From: Dryocola sp. LX212
GTDB taxonomy: Bacteria; Pseudomonadota; Gammaproteobacteria; Enterobacterales; Enterobacteriaceae
Reading direction: 5' to 3'
Length of the DNA stretch: 64,000 nt
Assembly (NCBI GenBank): GCA_041504365.1
Contig: CP167917.1
Coordinates: 248,001 to 312,000 of the forward strand
Of this stretch, positions 50,265 through 60,516 are shown one piece after another; position 1 is the first letter of the stretch, and every line of letters begins with the position of its first letter. The notes under the pieces were generated by a model. The model saw only the letters and a program-made list of their open reading frames with translations, was not told where the DNA came from and ran no database searches. The translations under genes were made by a program, and so were the position numbers.

Positions 50265-52970
50265 TCAGACCCCGTAGCCCATCATCTTCAGCAGCTTCTG
50301 CGCATGCTGCACCGCGTCCTGACGGTGCGCGACTCCCAGCTTTTGGTACAGGTTACGGATGTGCGTTTTAATGGTCGTGGCCGCCACGTCCAGCTCACCG
50401 GCGATCTGATCGTTGCTGTAACCTGAATAAATCAGCCCCAGAACCTGCCATTCACGCTGGGTGAGCGGGCTGGTGCGGATAAGCTCCGGCACCTCCGGGT
50501 GGGTCAGCAGACGGTTAACGAAGTTTTCGTCGAAGTGAGCGAACTTGTGGCGATGGTGCTGGTTAATCTCGCGCAGGATGCGCTGGGCCCTGTGCTGGTC
50601 CAGCTCCGGCAGGGTATTGAGCTGAATTAGCTGGCGGAGCTGCTGCGCCATTGCCTCTCCCTCAATCACAAAGTGGCTGATAAACCCGGTGCGGTTAGCC
50701 AGCGACAGCGCCTCCATCAGCACGCGCTGCGCGTCGCTCTTACGGCCAGACTGCCAGTAAAGCTGGTTGAGCAGCAGCAGGTTGCGGTTGAGGTCGCTCA
50801 TCAGGCGCAGGCTGCGTGCGTTTTCGTTTAGCTCTTCCAGCACCATTTCCGCCGGGTCGAACTCACCGAGCAGGATCTGCGCGCGGGCGATGTTGCGCCA
50901 CTGGCTTTGCAGGAAGTGGTTGTTGGCAAACTCTGGTTTTGGCGTCAGGCGCAGCCAGTTGGCGGCGGATTTTTTATCGCCGGTCATCTGCCAGTAAATC
51001 ACCCGCACTTTATCTGCGTTCGATACCCAGTCGCTGTGGTACGGCCCGTTGCCTAACAGGTTTTCCAGGCGGTTAAGGTGATTACGCGCGTTGTCCAGAT
51101 CGCCACGGGCCAGCGAGCACTGAACCAGTAAGGCCAGGCACTGCAGCTGTTGCTGAGGTTGATACCCGGCGAGGACTTCCACACCGTAACGCGCGGAGGC
51201 TTCTGCCTCATCAAGGCGCGACCAGGCCCAAAGCAGCTGTGCGCGAATGCGCAGCAGGAATTCATGCAGCGGCAACTGTTCAAGATGCTGCTCGCGGATG
51301 AGGATGAACGCTTTTTCCTGCGTTTCCCACGCCGCCTGCAAAAAGCCCTGTGCCAGCAGAATTTCGCTTTGCTGGATCAGGCTCCACAGCGCGTAATGCC
51401 AGACGTCGTGGCGGCGGGACATCTGCTCGGTCTGCTGCATGACGGAGAGGGATTTCGTTAAGTCACCTTTGCAGTGCAGCACTTCGCCGTGAACGGACGT
51501 TGCCACAATGCGGCTGTAGTAATTAGCCAGCGGCAGCATGTCGAGGGCGACCATCGCCAGCCGCTCGGCTTCTTCCGGATCGCCGTCGTTAATGGCGACC
51601 TGCGCGCGCAGGGCGTTAAATTCGCCGTGCAGCGTGTCGTCCATTTCAAGATTCATTTCCTGCTCGGCCCGCGCCAGCAGCAGGTTAACTTCGTTGTAGC
51701 GGTGCTGGCTTTGCATCAGCCAGGCCTGCAGCAGCACCAGCTTAGGATTTTCCAGCAGGCTTTCCCACGGCAGGGCTTTCAGCGACTCTTCCAGCAGCGC
51801 CAGTTCGCTGTGGTTAAACAGCGCCCACGCGTGGTGCAGCAGGATGTCGCGCAGCATATTTGCGTCGCCCGCAGCTAGTGCGTGATGAATGGCTTCGCTC
51901 GGGAACCCTTGCGCCATCCAGCTTTCGGCGGCGGCACGGTGGATATCGGGTAATTCGGCGGCGAGTTCCCACTGGCAGCGCTGGCGCAGGAAGCTGCCGA
52001 ACAGCGGATGGAAGCAGAACCATTCGCCGGAGTCGTCCATACGCTGCAAAAACAGCCCCTGGCGCTCGGTCTCTTCCAGCCGCATCTGGCCATTTTCTTC
52101 ACCCGTCACGCGCACGATCAGCGCATCGTTCATCGAGCGCAGGATAGAACTCCGTAACAGGAAGTTTCGCGTGTTGGCATCGACATTATCAAGCACTTCA
52201 TCCACCAGATAGTCGGACAGGTGGCTGGCATTAATGCCTGACAGGCGGCGCGCGGAATGGTGCGTCGGGGTGTTGGTCTGGCGTGCGGAGAGGGCGATAA
52301 GCTGGAGGGCGGTTGCCCATCCGGCAACGTCGTCGCACAGGCGGCTGCTGTCCGCAGGCTCTATGGGCGCGGTCAGGCGGCAGTCAAAGAACTGCTTCGC
52401 TTCCTGATGGGTAAAGGCAAGCTGCTGGCTGCCGATTTCCAGCAGCTGATCGCGTACGCGCAGGTTAGCAATGCCGAGCTGCGGGAGGTTACGCGAAAGC
52501 ACCACCAGCGTCAGATTCTCAGGCTGGTGGCGGATGAAAAAGCGCATTGCTTCATGAATAACCGGGTTGTTGATCAAGTGGTAGTCGTCTATCACCAGGA
52601 ACAGCGGACGGTGCCACTCAGCCAGTTCGATAAACAGCTGGGCAAACAGCGACGAGAGGCTGGCGTACTGGCGTTTCTGGGCCATCACTTCACTACTGAC
52701 ACAGTGGCCGCCTGTCGCCTGCTGAACGGCGGTGATCAGGTAGCTGGCAAAGCGTTCCTGCTGGTTGTCACCCTCATCAAGGGAGTACCAACCCAACTCA
52801 TTTTTCCCTGCAGCCCACTGGGAGACCAGTGTGGTTTTGCCATAGCCTGCCGGGCTTGTTACCAACGCCAGCCGATAGTTGGCGGCTGTGGATAATTTCA
52901 CCAGCAGACGGTCGCGTACCACGGTATTTTCCAGCCGTACCGGGCGACTCAATTTGGATGGGATCAACAT
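50265..52970 (-). CDS. malT: Maltose regulon transcriptional activator MalT
   Basis: ATP- and maltotriose-dependent activator of maltose genes. It has 901 residues, the K-12 length. N-terminal NTPase with Walker [10 protein letters not shown] (39-47) and VIDDYHLI; a central region of TPR-like repeats that senses maltotriose; and a C-terminal LuxR-type helix-turn-helix ([20 protein letters not shown], then [15 protein letters not shown]). It is divergent from malPQ across a 519-bp gap holding its CRP site and the MalT boxes. Confidence 0.97.
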   Translation of the reverse strand: MLIPSKLSRPVRLENTVVRDRLLVKLSTAANYRLALVTSPAGYGKTTLVSQWAAGKNELGWYSLDEGDNQQERFASYLITAVQQATGGHCVSSEVMAQKRQYASLSSLFAQLFIELAEWHRPLFLVIDDYHLINNPVIHEAMRFFIRHQPENLTLVVLSRNLPQLGIANLRVRDQLLEIGSQQLAFTHQEAKQFFDCRLTAPIEPADSSRLCDDVAGWATALQLIALSARQTNTPTHHSARRLSGINASHLSDYLVDEVLDNVDANTRNFLLRSSILRSMNDALIVRVTGEENGQMRLEETERQGLFLQRMDDSGEWFCFHPLFGSFLRQRCQWELAAELPDIHRAAAESWMAQGFPSEAIHHALAAGDANMLRDILLHHAWALFNHSELALLEESLKALPWESLLENPKLVLLQAWLMQSQHRYNEVNLLLARAEQEMNLEMDDTLHGEFNALRAQVAINDGDPEEAERLAMVALDMLPLANYYSRIVATSVHGEVLHCKGDLTKSLSVMQQTEQMSRRHDVWHYALWSLIQQSEILLAQGFLQAAWETQEKAFILIREQHLEQLPLHEFLLRIRAQLLWAWSRLDEAEASARYGVEVLAGYQPQQQLQCLALLVQCSLARGDLDNARNHLNRLENLLGNGPYHSDWVSNADKVRVIYWQMTGDKKSAANWLRLTPKPEFANNHFLQSQWRNIARAQILLGEFDPAEMVLEELNENARSLRLMSDLNRNLLLLNQLYWQSGRKSDAQRVLMEALSLANRTGFISHFVIEGEAMAQQLRQLIQLNTLPELDQHRAQRILREINQHHRHKFAHFDENFVNRLLTHPEVPELIRTSPLTQREWQVLGLIYSGYSNDQIAGELDVAATTIKTHIRNLYQKLGVAHRQDAVQHAQKLLKMMGYGV

Positions 52971-53157
52971 AGTCAGTCACTTCACTGTGTCTTTTCCGTC
53001 ATTTTTCGAGCCGCAGCCGGAGAGGGTTGCAGCGCGACAGATGCAGGAAAAAAGATTAAGGAATGATTTTTTTTACGCTTCGTAATTAATGCCTGAATGT
53101 AAGGTCGGCCAGATTGCACTTTATTGCAAGAATGTTGAACTTTTCGTGCCTGGTAAG

Positions 53158-53175
53158 TTGCACCTTGTCACAATT
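53158..53175 (-). promoter_or_regulatory. CRP site of the malT promoter
   Basis: Minus-strand AATTGTGACAAGGTGCAA. The TGTGA half is perfect, and the whole resembles the E. coli malT CRP site (TGTGA-N6-GCAAA). It lies about 190 bp before the malT start. Confidence 0.75.
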
Positions 53176-53375
53176 CCATATTTTTAAGTAATAAGTTTCA
53201 TGTTAGCCATTCATTTACCCCGCTCTAAAATTGCATGAAATCCGCGCCCGGCCTGAAAAGAAAGCGGTTTCAGTCGAAAGCCTTAAACGAACGTAGCTGG
53301 TCATTTGTTGTCCGAACTTGGGCGGGTCTTGCGTACCCACAGGGCAGGTATTTAGAGGTGGCGATCACACTTTTC

Positions 53376-53421
53376 ACTCATCCCCATCGCTCCTCCCCGT
53401 CTAATCCCCCTCAGGATGAGG
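53376..53421. promoter_or_regulatory. Cluster of MalT boxes before malP
   Basis: Minus-strand matches to GGGGAKGAGG at 53376-53385 and 53389-53398 (9 of 10 each) and a weaker one at 53400-53409, plus a plus-strand GGATGAGG-type box at 53412-53421. They are 11-13 bp apart and about 70 bp before the malP ATG. The rest of 52971-53489 shows no ORF of note. Confidence 0.75.
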
Positions 53422-53489
53422 AATAAGCCCAGGCTGCCCGGCACACTAGCGGGCAATGAATTCAGAACAATCACAGGACCCGATTCCCT

Positions 53490-55892
53490 ATGTCACAGCC
53501 GACCTTCAATAAAGCACAATTTCAGGCTGCGCTGACCCGCCAGTGGCAGCGTTTTGGCCTGCATTCCGCGCAGGATATGACCCAGCACCAGTGGTGGCAG
53601 GCCGTGAGCGGCGCATTAGCCGAACTGCTGGCCGCCCAGCCCGTTGCGAAACCGCAGGCGAAACAGCGCCATGTGAACTACATCTCTATGGAATTCCTGA
53701 TTGGCCGTCTGACGGGCAACAACCTGCTGAACCTGGGCTGGTATCAGGAGGTGGCGGATGAGCTGAAAGGCTTTGCTATCAACCTGACCGACCTGCTTGA
53801 AGAAGAGACTGACCCGGCGCTGGGCAACGGCGGTCTGGGGCGTCTGGCAGCCTGTTTCCTGGATTCCATGGCGACGGTCGGCCAGCCGGCGATTGGCTAC
53901 GGCCTGAACTACCAGTACGGCCTGTTCCGCCAGTCCTTCAAAGACGGCCAGCAAATGGAGGCGCCGGACGACTGGCATCGCGGCAGCTACCCGTGGTTCC
54001 AGCATAATTCCGCTCTCGACGTGCAGGTTGGCGTGGGCGGCAAAGTGGTTAAAGACGGCAAGACCCTCCGCTGGGAACCGGCGTTTATCTTCCAGGGCGA
54101 AGCCTGGGATCTACCGGTGCTGGGCTACCGTAACGGCGTCGCCCAGCCGCTGCGTCTGTGGCAGGCTAAGCATGCCCATCCTTTCGACCTGACAAAATTT
54201 AACGACGGCGATTTCCTGAAGGCAGAGCAGCAGGGCATCGACGCTGAGAAGCTGACCAAGGTTCTCTACCCGAACGACAACCATCTGAACGGCAAAAAGC
54301 TGCGCCTGATGCAGCAGTATTTCCAGTGCGCCTGCTCCGTGGCGGACATCCTGCGTCGCCACCACCTGGCGGGCCGTAAGCTGGCAGAGCTGGCGGATTA
54401 CGAAGTGATTCAGCTTAACGATACGCACCCGACCATCGCCATTCCTGAGCTGCTGCGGGTGCTGATTGACGAGCACCAGATGAGCTGGGACGACGCCTGG
54501 GCTATCACCAGCAAAACTTTCGCCTACACCAACCACACGCTCATGCCAGAAGCGCTGGAGTGCTGGGACGAGAAGCTGGTGAAGGCTCTGTTGCCGCGCC
54601 ACATGCAGATCGTCAACGAAATCAACGCCCGTTTTAAAAAGCTGGTGGATAAGACCTGGCCGGGCGATGAGGCCGTCTGGGCTAAGCTGGCGGTGGTGTA
54701 CGACAAGCAGGTGCGCATGGCGAATATGTGCGTAGTGAGCGGCTTTGCGGTCAACGGCGTCGCCGCGCTGCACTCTGATCTGGTGGTGAAAGATCTGTTC
54801 CCGGAATACCACCAGCTGTGGCCGAACAAATTCCACAACGTCACCAACGGCATTACGCCGCGCCGCTGGATCAAACAGTGCAACCCGGCGCTTGCCGGGC
54901 TTCTCGACAAGAAGCTGAAGAAAGAGTGGGCGAACGATCTGGACGTGCTGGAAGGGCTGGAAAAATACGCCGACGACGCGAAGTTCCGCAAGGAATATCG
55001 CGACATCAAATACCAGAACAAAGTGAAGCTGGCGGCGTTCGTGAAGGCGCGTACCGGCATCGTCATCAGCCCGGATGCGCTGTTCGACGTGCAAATCAAA
55101 CGTCTGCATGAATACAAGCGTCAGCACCTTAACCTGCTGCACATCCTGGCGCAGTACAAAGAGATCCGCGAGAACCCGCAGGCTGACCGCGTGCCGCGTG
55201 TCTATCTGTTCGGCGCGAAAGCTGCGCCTGGCTACTACCTCGCCAAGAACATCATCTTTGCTATCAACAAGGTTGCGCAGGCGATTAATAACGACCCGGT
55301 AGTTGGCGACAAGCTGAAAGTGGTGTTCATTCCGGATTACTGCGTCTCTGCTGCGGAAATCATGATCCCGGCGGCGGATATCTCGGAGCAGATTTCTACC
55401 GCGGGTAAAGAGGCTTCCGGCACCGGCAACATGAAGCTGGCGCTGAACGGTGCGCTGACCGTAGGCACGCTGGACGGCGCGAACGTTGAAATCGCCGAGA
55501 AGGTGGGCAACGAGAACATCTTTATCTTCGGCCACACCGTGGAAGAGGTGAAAGCGCTTAAGGCCAAAGGCTACGACCCGGTTAAATGGCGTAAGAAAGA
55601 CAAAGTGCTGGATGCGGTGCTGAAAGAGCTGGAGAAAGGTATTTACGCCGACGGCGATAAGCATGCCTTCGACCAGATGCTGCACAGCATCGGCAAGCAG
55701 GGCGGCGACCCGTACCTGGTCATGGCGGACTTCACGGCCTACGCCGAAGCGCAGAAGCTGGCGGATGCGCTCTACCTCGACCAGGAAGCCTGGACGCGCG
55801 CCGCCATCCTGAACACCGCCCGCTGCGGCATGTTCAGCTCGGATCGCTCAATCCGCGATTACCAGCAACGCATCTGGCAGGCGAAGCGCTAA
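53490..55892 (+). CDS. malP: Maltodextrin phosphorylase
   Basis: Releases glucose-1-phosphate from maltodextrins in the cytoplasm. It has 800 residues (K-12 797). The PLP lysine is Lys649 in [14 protein letters not shown]. It is a paralogue of GlgP in this window but adapted to short chains. Nine bp separate it from malQ, and expression depends on MalT. Confidence 0.97.
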   Translation: MSQPTFNKAQFQAALTRQWQRFGLHSAQDMTQHQWWQAVSGALAELLAAQPVAKPQAKQRHVNYISMEFLIGRLTGNNLLNLGWYQEVADELKGFAINLTDLLEEETDPALGNGGLGRLAACFLDSMATVGQPAIGYGLNYQYGLFRQSFKDGQQMEAPDDWHRGSYPWFQHNSALDVQVGVGGKVVKDGKTLRWEPAFIFQGEAWDLPVLGYRNGVAQPLRLWQAKHAHPFDLTKFNDGDFLKAEQQGIDAEKLTKVLYPNDNHLNGKKLRLMQQYFQCACSVADILRRHHLAGRKLAELADYEVIQLNDTHPTIAIPELLRVLIDEHQMSWDDAWAITSKTFAYTNHTLMPEALECWDEKLVKALLPRHMQIVNEINARFKKLVDKTWPGDEAVWAKLAVVYDKQVRMANMCVVSGFAVNGVAALHSDLVVKDLFPEYHQLWPNKFHNVTNGITPRRWIKQCNPALAGLLDKKLKKEWANDLDVLEGLEKYADDAKFRKEYRDIKYQNKVKLAAFVKARTGIVISPDALFDVQIKRLHEYKRQHLNLLHILAQYKEIRENPQADRVPRVYLFGAKAAPGYYLAKNIIFAINKVAQAINNDPVVGDKLKVVFIPDYCVSAAEIMIPAADISEQISTAGKEASGTGNMKLALNGALTVGTLDGANVEIAEKVGNENIFIFGHTVEEVKALKAKGYDPVKWRKKDKVLDAVLKELEKGIYADGDKHAFDQMLHSIGKQGGDPYLVMADFTAYAEAQKLADALYLDQEAWTRAAILNTARCGMFSSDRSIRDYQQRIWQAKR

Positions 55893-55901
55893 GGGGAAGA
55901 T

Positions 55902-57983
55902 ATGGACAGCAAACGCCTTGATAACGCCGCGCTGGCGGCAGGAATAAGCCCAAACTACATCAATGCTCACGGCAAGCCGCAGGCCATTCCGGCGGAGACC
56001 AAGCTGCGTTTGCTGGAAGCCATGAGCCGTACCGCTGCCCCTAAAAAGGTGGCGGTCGCGCCGGTGCCCAACGTGCAGGTATTTACCGCCGGAGCCAAAA
56101 TGACGCTGCCGCTGGAGGGCCATGGCGAATTCAGCTGGCAGCTCATTACGGAAGAGGGGAAGCATCATAAGGGGCACGCGCAGGCCGGAAAGAAGCTGGC
56201 GCTGCCCGCAAAGCTGCCGGAGGGCTACCACGAGCTGATCGTCAGCCAGAGCGAACACCAGTGGCAGTGCCGCGTCATTGTCGCGCCGAAGCGCTGCTAT
56301 GAGCCAGATGCCCTGCTGCAGGACAAGAAGCTTTGGGGTGCCTGCGTACAGCTCTATACGCTGCGTTCGGATCACAACTGGGGTATCGGTGACTTTGGCG
56401 ATCTGCAGCGCATGCTGATGGACGTGGCGAAGCGCGGCGGGTCGTTTATCGGCCTGAACCCGATTCATGCGCTTTACCCGGCTAACCCGGAGAGCGCCAG
56501 CCCGTACAGCCCTTCATCGCGCCGCTGGCTGAACGTGATTTATATCGACGTCAACGGCGTGGATGACTTTCTGCTGAGCGATGAGGCGCAGGCCTGGTGG
56601 AAGATGCCGAGCACGCAGCAGACTCTGCAGTCGGCGCGTGACGCGCAGTGGGTGGATTATGCTACCGTCACGGCGCTAAAAATGGCGGCGCTGCGCATGG
56701 CCTGGAAACAGTTTTCGCTGCGCACCGTTCGCGATGAGCAGATGCAGGCTTTCCAGGCATTTGTGGCCAACGGCGGCGACAGTCTTTATTACCAGGCCGC
56801 TTTCGACGCGCTGCACGCTTATCAGGTTAAAGAAGATGAGATGCGCTGGGGCTGGCCGGTCTGGCCGGAAGGCTTCCGCGATGCGCACAATCCCGCAGTT
56901 AAAGCGTTCTGTCAGGAACACCGCGATGAGGTGAATTTCTGTCTCTGGCTGCAGTATCTTGCCCACGTGCAGTTTGCAGCCTGCTGGCAGACCAGCCAGG
57001 GCTTTAAGATGCCGATTGGCCTGTATCGTGACCTGGCGGTTGGCGTGGCGGAAGGCGGCTCGGAAACCTGGTGCGACCGGGAGCTGTACTGCCTGAAGGC
57101 CTCGGTAGGCGCCCCGCCGGATATTCTCGGCCCGCTGGGCCAGAACTGGGGCCTGCCGCCGATGGATCCGCACGTCATCGTGGCTCGTGGCTATCAGCCT
57201 TACATCGAAATGCTGCGCGCTAACATGACCAACTGCGGCGCGCTGCGTATTGACCACGTTATGTCGATGCTGCGCCTGTGGTGGATCCCCTACGGCGAAA
57301 CGGCGGATAAAGGTGCCTACGTGCACTATCCGGTGGACGATCTGCTGTCGATTCTGGCGCTGGAAAGCAAGCGTCATAACTGTATGGTGATCGGCGAGGA
57401 TCTGGGCACGGTGCCGGTGGAAATCGTCGGCAAGCTGAAGGACAGCGGCGTTTACTCGTATAAAGTGCTCTATTTTGAACACGACAACGAGAAGCGGTTC
57501 CGCGCGCCTCAGTCATGGCCAAAACAGTCCATGGCGGTAGCGACCACCCACGATTTACCGACGCTGCGAGGCTACTGGGAAAACGGCGATCTGACGCTGG
57601 GTAAAACCCTGGGGCTGTATCCGGATGCGGACGTGCTGAGCGAGCTGTATCAGGATCGCGAACGTGCGAAGCAGGGCCTACTGGAAGGGCTGCACAAGTA
57701 TGGCTGCCTGCCGAAGCGGGCCGGACATAACGCTTCGCTGATGGCGATGACGGCAACGCTCAACCGTGGGATGCAGCGCTATATCGCAGACAGCGGCAGT
57801 GCGCTGCTGGGATTACAGCCGGAAGACTGGCTGGGCATGGCGGAACCGGTGAATATCCCCGGGACGAGCTATCAATACAAGAACTGGCGCCGCAAGCTGT
57901 CGACCTCGCTTGAAGCGATGTTTGCCGACGCCGAGGTTAACAAGCTGCTGAAGGATTTGGATAAGCGGCGCAGGAAGGGTTAA
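55902..57983 (+). CDS. malQ: 4-alpha-glucanotransferase (amylomaltase)
   Basis: GH77 disproportionating enzyme that builds longer dextrins for MalP and frees glucose. It has 693 residues (K-12 694). Catalytic segments: nucleophile Asp near 451 in LRIDHVMSMLRLWW, acid Glu in MVIGEDLGTVP, and Asp in TTHDLPTLRGYW. An N-terminal extension of about 140 residues is usual in enterobacteria. Second gene of malPQ. Confidence 0.96.
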   Translation: MDSKRLDNAALAAGISPNYINAHGKPQAIPAETKLRLLEAMSRTAAPKKVAVAPVPNVQVFTAGAKMTLPLEGHGEFSWQLITEEGKHHKGHAQAGKKLALPAKLPEGYHELIVSQSEHQWQCRVIVAPKRCYEPDALLQDKKLWGACVQLYTLRSDHNWGIGDFGDLQRMLMDVAKRGGSFIGLNPIHALYPANPESASPYSPSSRRWLNVIYIDVNGVDDFLLSDEAQAWWKMPSTQQTLQSARDAQWVDYATVTALKMAALRMAWKQFSLRTVRDEQMQAFQAFVANGGDSLYYQAAFDALHAYQVKEDEMRWGWPVWPEGFRDAHNPAVKAFCQEHRDEVNFCLWLQYLAHVQFAACWQTSQGFKMPIGLYRDLAVGVAEGGSETWCDRELYCLKASVGAPPDILGPLGQNWGLPPMDPHVIVARGYQPYIEMLRANMTNCGALRIDHVMSMLRLWWIPYGETADKGAYVHYPVDDLLSILALESKRHNCMVIGEDLGTVPVEIVGKLKDSGVYSYKVLYFEHDNEKRFRAPQSWPKQSMAVATTHDLPTLRGYWENGDLTLGKTLGLYPDADVLSELYQDRERAKQGLLEGLHKYGCLPKRAGHNASLMAMTATLNRGMQRYIADSGSALLGLQPEDWLGMAEPVNIPGTSYQYKNWRRKLSTSLEAMFADAEVNKLLKDLDKRRRKG

Positions 57984-57996
57984 CGACAAAACCCAC

Positions 57997-58112
57997 GGCG
58001 GATGACGCGCTACTTATCTGCCCTACGGGAAGGACTCGTAGGGTAGGGAAGTACAGGCGTCATCCACCGCAATGATCAGTCGTAGGGTGGATAAGCGTCA
58101 GCGTCATCCACC
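57997..58112. repeat. BIME with three REP units between malQ and nfuA
   Basis: Units at 57997-58026, 58038-58068 and 58082-58112; the first is opposite to the other two. They fill the whole gap between convergent malQ and nfuA, the place where K-12 carries gntT. Confidence 0.85.
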
Positions 58113-58119
58113 ACAAGTA

Positions 58120-58695
58120 TCAGTAATAAGAGTGCTCACCGCGCTGGTGTTCGGTCAGGTCGCGAACGCCTTTCAGCTCCGGGAATTCAGCCAGCAGCTG
58201 CTTCTCGATGCCTTCTTTCAGGGTCACGTCCACCATTGAACAGCCGTTGCAGCCGCCGCCGAACTGCAGGATGGCGAAGCCTTCATCGGTGATTTCCATC
58301 AGCGTCACGCGGCCGCCGTGGCCTGCCAGCTGTGGATTGACCGTCGCCTGCAGCATATACTCAACGCGCTCCATCAGCGGCGCATCGTCAGCCACTTTGC
58401 GCATTTTGGCGTTCGGGGCTTTTAGCGTCAGCTGGGAACCGAGCTGGTCGGTCACGAAGTCGATTTCAGCGTCTTCGAGGTAAGGCGCGCTCAGCTCGTC
58501 CACGTAGGCGGTCAGCTGCTCGAATTTCAACGCTGTATCTGAAGCTTCTACCGCATCCGGCGGGCAATAGGACACCCCGCACTCCGCGTTTGGAGTACCA
58601 GGGTTGATAACAAATACGCGAATTTGCGTCCCTTCTTCCTGTCCCGCCAGCAGTTTGGCGAAGTGGGATTGTGCAGTATCGGAAATACGGATCAT
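58120..58695 (-). CDS. nfuA: Fe-S biogenesis carrier NfuA
   Basis: Carrier that delivers [4Fe-4S] clusters under oxidative stress or iron limitation. It has 191 residues, the K-12 length. The N-terminal degenerate A-type domain covers about 1-95. The C-terminal Nfu domain has Cys149 and Cys152 in GGGCNGCSM, which bind a cluster at the dimer interface. Same strand as gntX but with a 58-bp gap. Confidence 0.97.
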   Translation of the reverse strand: MIRISDTAQSHFAKLLAGQEEGTQIRVFVINPGTPNAECGVSYCPPDAVEASDTALKFEQLTAYVDELSAPYLEDAEIDFVTDQLGSQLTLKAPNAKMRKVADDAPLMERVEYMLQATVNPQLAGHGGRVTLMEITDEGFAILQFGGGCNGCSMVDVTLKEGIEKQLLAEFPELKGVRDLTEHQRGEHSYY

Positions 58696-58753
58696 AACGA
58701 TTGCTCAATAGTTGACTATTTTAGTCGGTTATAATACGCCCATCATCGAGGGT

Positions 58754-59437
58754 CTACAAGGTTCGACAAAGGCACCATACCTGGATAGTCGCCGCGCCCT
58801 GCTTTTTCAGCAGTCGCGCAATTTCCGCCACGGTACTGCCCGTCGTGACGACATCATCCACAATAACCATATGGCGTCCCGCCACCGGAATATCAACCCT
58901 GAACGCCCCCTTAAGATTGCCTCGCCGTTGCCTTGCGGTGAGCTGATGCTGAGTGGCCGTTGGCCTGACGCGCCGGACGGCTTTGGGCTGATATTCACAG
59001 TTTAACCAGTGGGCGAGGGGGATGGCGAGGAGGGCGCTCTGGTTATATCCCCGACGCCAGGCCCGGCGGGTGTGGAGGGGGACTGAAACGATGACGTCCG
59101 GCCTGAAATAATCCCCCCGACGGCGGCTATCCAGCACTTTTAGCAAAAGTAAGCGGGCCAGCGCCGGGGCGAGCGCGGTGGCACCCTCAAACTTAAAGCG
59201 ATGAACAAGCTTGCTCAGCGGCGGCTGATAGTCCGTGACGAACAGCAATCGGTCCCACAACGGAGGATTTTGCAGGCACCTGCCGCAGGGCGATGCTGTC
59301 CACATGGCCGGGAGGCCACAGCACGGGCAGCAAGGTGGAACCACCGGCATGGCCGCCTTGCAGCGTGAGCACATCCCCCATGCAGGGCAGGCAAGCGGCA
59401 TCCGGCATAGCCAACACAGCCCCGGGATTGTTAGCAT
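58754..59437 (-). CDS. gntX: ComF/GntX-family phosphoribosyltransferase-like DNA utilisation protein
   Basis: A 227-residue protein, the K-12 length. The N-terminus has several CxxC pairs (C8/C11, C23/C26, C51/C54), suggesting a zinc ribbon. The C-terminal phosphoribosyltransferase fold shows the PRPP motif VIVDDVVTTGST. E. coli GntX (YhgH) is reported as needed to use DNA as nutrient, like ComF. The open frame runs far upstream to 59695, but GGGAGGTGGCT before the ATG at 59437 fixes the start. Confidence 0.93.
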   Translation of the reverse strand: MLTIPGLCWLCRMPLACPAWGMCSRCKAAMPVVPPCCPCCGLPAMWTASPCGRCLQNPPLWDRLLFVTDYQPPLSKLVHRFKFEGATALAPALARLLLLKVLDSRRRGDYFRPDVIVSVPLHTRRAWRRGYNQSALLAIPLAHWLNCEYQPKAVRRVRPTATQHQLTARQRRGNLKGAFRVDIPVAGRHMVIVDDVVTTGSTVAEIARLLKKQGAATIQVWCLCRTL

Positions 59438-59475
59438 AGCCACCTCCCTGTATGGCAAAACGAGAACAATAACTG

Positions 59476-60252
59476 ATGAGCAAGCTCTGGTGGCAGACAA
59501 AAGGTGAAGGAAAAAGCGATCTTGTGCTGCTGCACGGATGGGGGCTGAACGCCGAGGTATGGCATTGCATTGGCGAGGAACTCGGCTCGCAGTTTCGTTT
59601 ACATCTTGTGGATCTGCCCGGCTATGGCCGCAGCCAGGGTTTTGGCGCGCTGACGCTGGAAGAGATGGCGGAGGTGGTGCTGGCGCAGGCTCCACAGCAG
59701 GCTATCTGGCTGGGCTGGAGTCTGGGCGGGCTGGTGGCAAGCCGGGTCGCACTTGGGCACCCTGAACGCGTGCGCGGATTAATCACCGTTGCTTCATCGC
59801 CTTGTTTTACCGCCCATGAAGAGTGGCCTGGCATCAAGCCGGACGTGCTCGCTGGTTTCCAGCGGCAGTTAAGTGAAGATTTTCAGCGTACCGTTGAGCG
59901 CTTCCTCGCGCTGCAGACGCTGGGCACGGAAACGGCCCGTCAGGACGCTCGCCGGTTAAAAGCGGTGGTGCTGGAACAGCCAATGCCGGAGGTGAATGTG
60001 CTTAACGGCGGGCTGGAGATCCTGAAAACTGTCGACCTGCGCGAGGAGATGGACACGCTCACCGTGCCGTTCCTGCGGCTTTACGGCTATCTCGACGGGC
60101 TGGTGCCGCGCAAAATCGCGGCGCTGCTGGATGAGCGCTATCCGCAAAGCGGGTCCGCTATTTTTCCTAAGGCCGCCCACGCGCCGTTTATTTCGCATCC
60201 CGCTGAGTTCTGCGAGCAGATTGACCGGTTCGCAAAGCTTGTTGATGAATAG
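59476..60252 (+). CDS. bioH: Pimeloyl-[ACP] methyl ester esterase BioH
   Basis: Removes the methyl group from pimeloyl-ACP methyl ester, ending the fatty-acid-type phase of biotin synthesis. It is a 258-residue alpha/beta-hydrolase (K-12 256). The nucleophile Ser82 is in GWSLGG, the oxyanion region is HGWGLN, the Asp is in [10 protein letters not shown], and the His in [10 protein letters not shown]. Divergent from gntX, it ends 7 bp before convergent feoC. Confidence 0.96.
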   Translation: MSKLWWQTKGEGKSDLVLLHGWGLNAEVWHCIGEELGSQFRLHLVDLPGYGRSQGFGALTLEEMAEVVLAQAPQQAIWLGWSLGGLVASRVALGHPERVRGLITVASSPCFTAHEEWPGIKPDVLAGFQRQLSEDFQRTVERFLALQTLGTETARQDARRLKAVVLEQPMPEVNVLNGGLEILKTVDLREEMDTLTVPFLRLYGYLDGLVPRKIAALLDERYPQSGSAIFPKAAHAPFISHPAEFCEQIDRFAKLVDE

Positions 60253-60259
60253 CGATGGT

Positions 60260-60499
60260 TTAGCCCTGCAGCATCCAGACTTCCCGCAGGCATTTTTTTC
60301 CTTCGGGGCAGCTCTTACAGCCACCCGCCAGGCAGTCACGCGGGTCTTCCTGAATCCGCATCGCTTTACCCATCGCCTCTAAGCGACCGAGCATAGCGTT
60401 CACCAGCGGCAGCGGGGTGGCGAGCAGCTGGCTTATCTGTGCGGCATCCATACGGCCCTGCAGAGCCAGCGCGTTGCGGATATCAATTAAGCTCGCCAT
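60260..60499 (-). CDS. feoC: Ferrous iron transport accessory protein FeoC
   Basis: A 79-residue winged-helix protein (K-12 78). In Klebsiella and Salmonella, FeoC binds FeoB and protects it from proteolysis. Four Cys near the C-terminus ([12 protein letters not shown]) can hold an Fe-S cluster. A strong AGGGGAAAG precedes the ATG. It follows feoB by 17 bp. Confidence 0.94.
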   Translation of the reverse strand: MASLIDIRNALALQGRMDAAQISQLLATPLPLVNAMLGRLEAMGKAMRIQEDPRDCLAGGCKSCPEGKKCLREVWMLQG

Positions 60500-60516
60500 A
60501 ACTTTCCCCTGTTGCC

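Noticed and set aside
54111-55685. 524-codon open frame on the minus strand inside malP
   Set aside because: It lies wholly antisense to a well-conserved malP, has His/Val/Arg-rich composition typical of an antisense shadow in GC-rich DNA, and shows no family motif.
59438-59695. 86-codon N-terminal extension of gntX
   Set aside because: It overlaps the bioH start, is compositionally odd, and a strong ribosome site plus K-12 length place the start at 59437.
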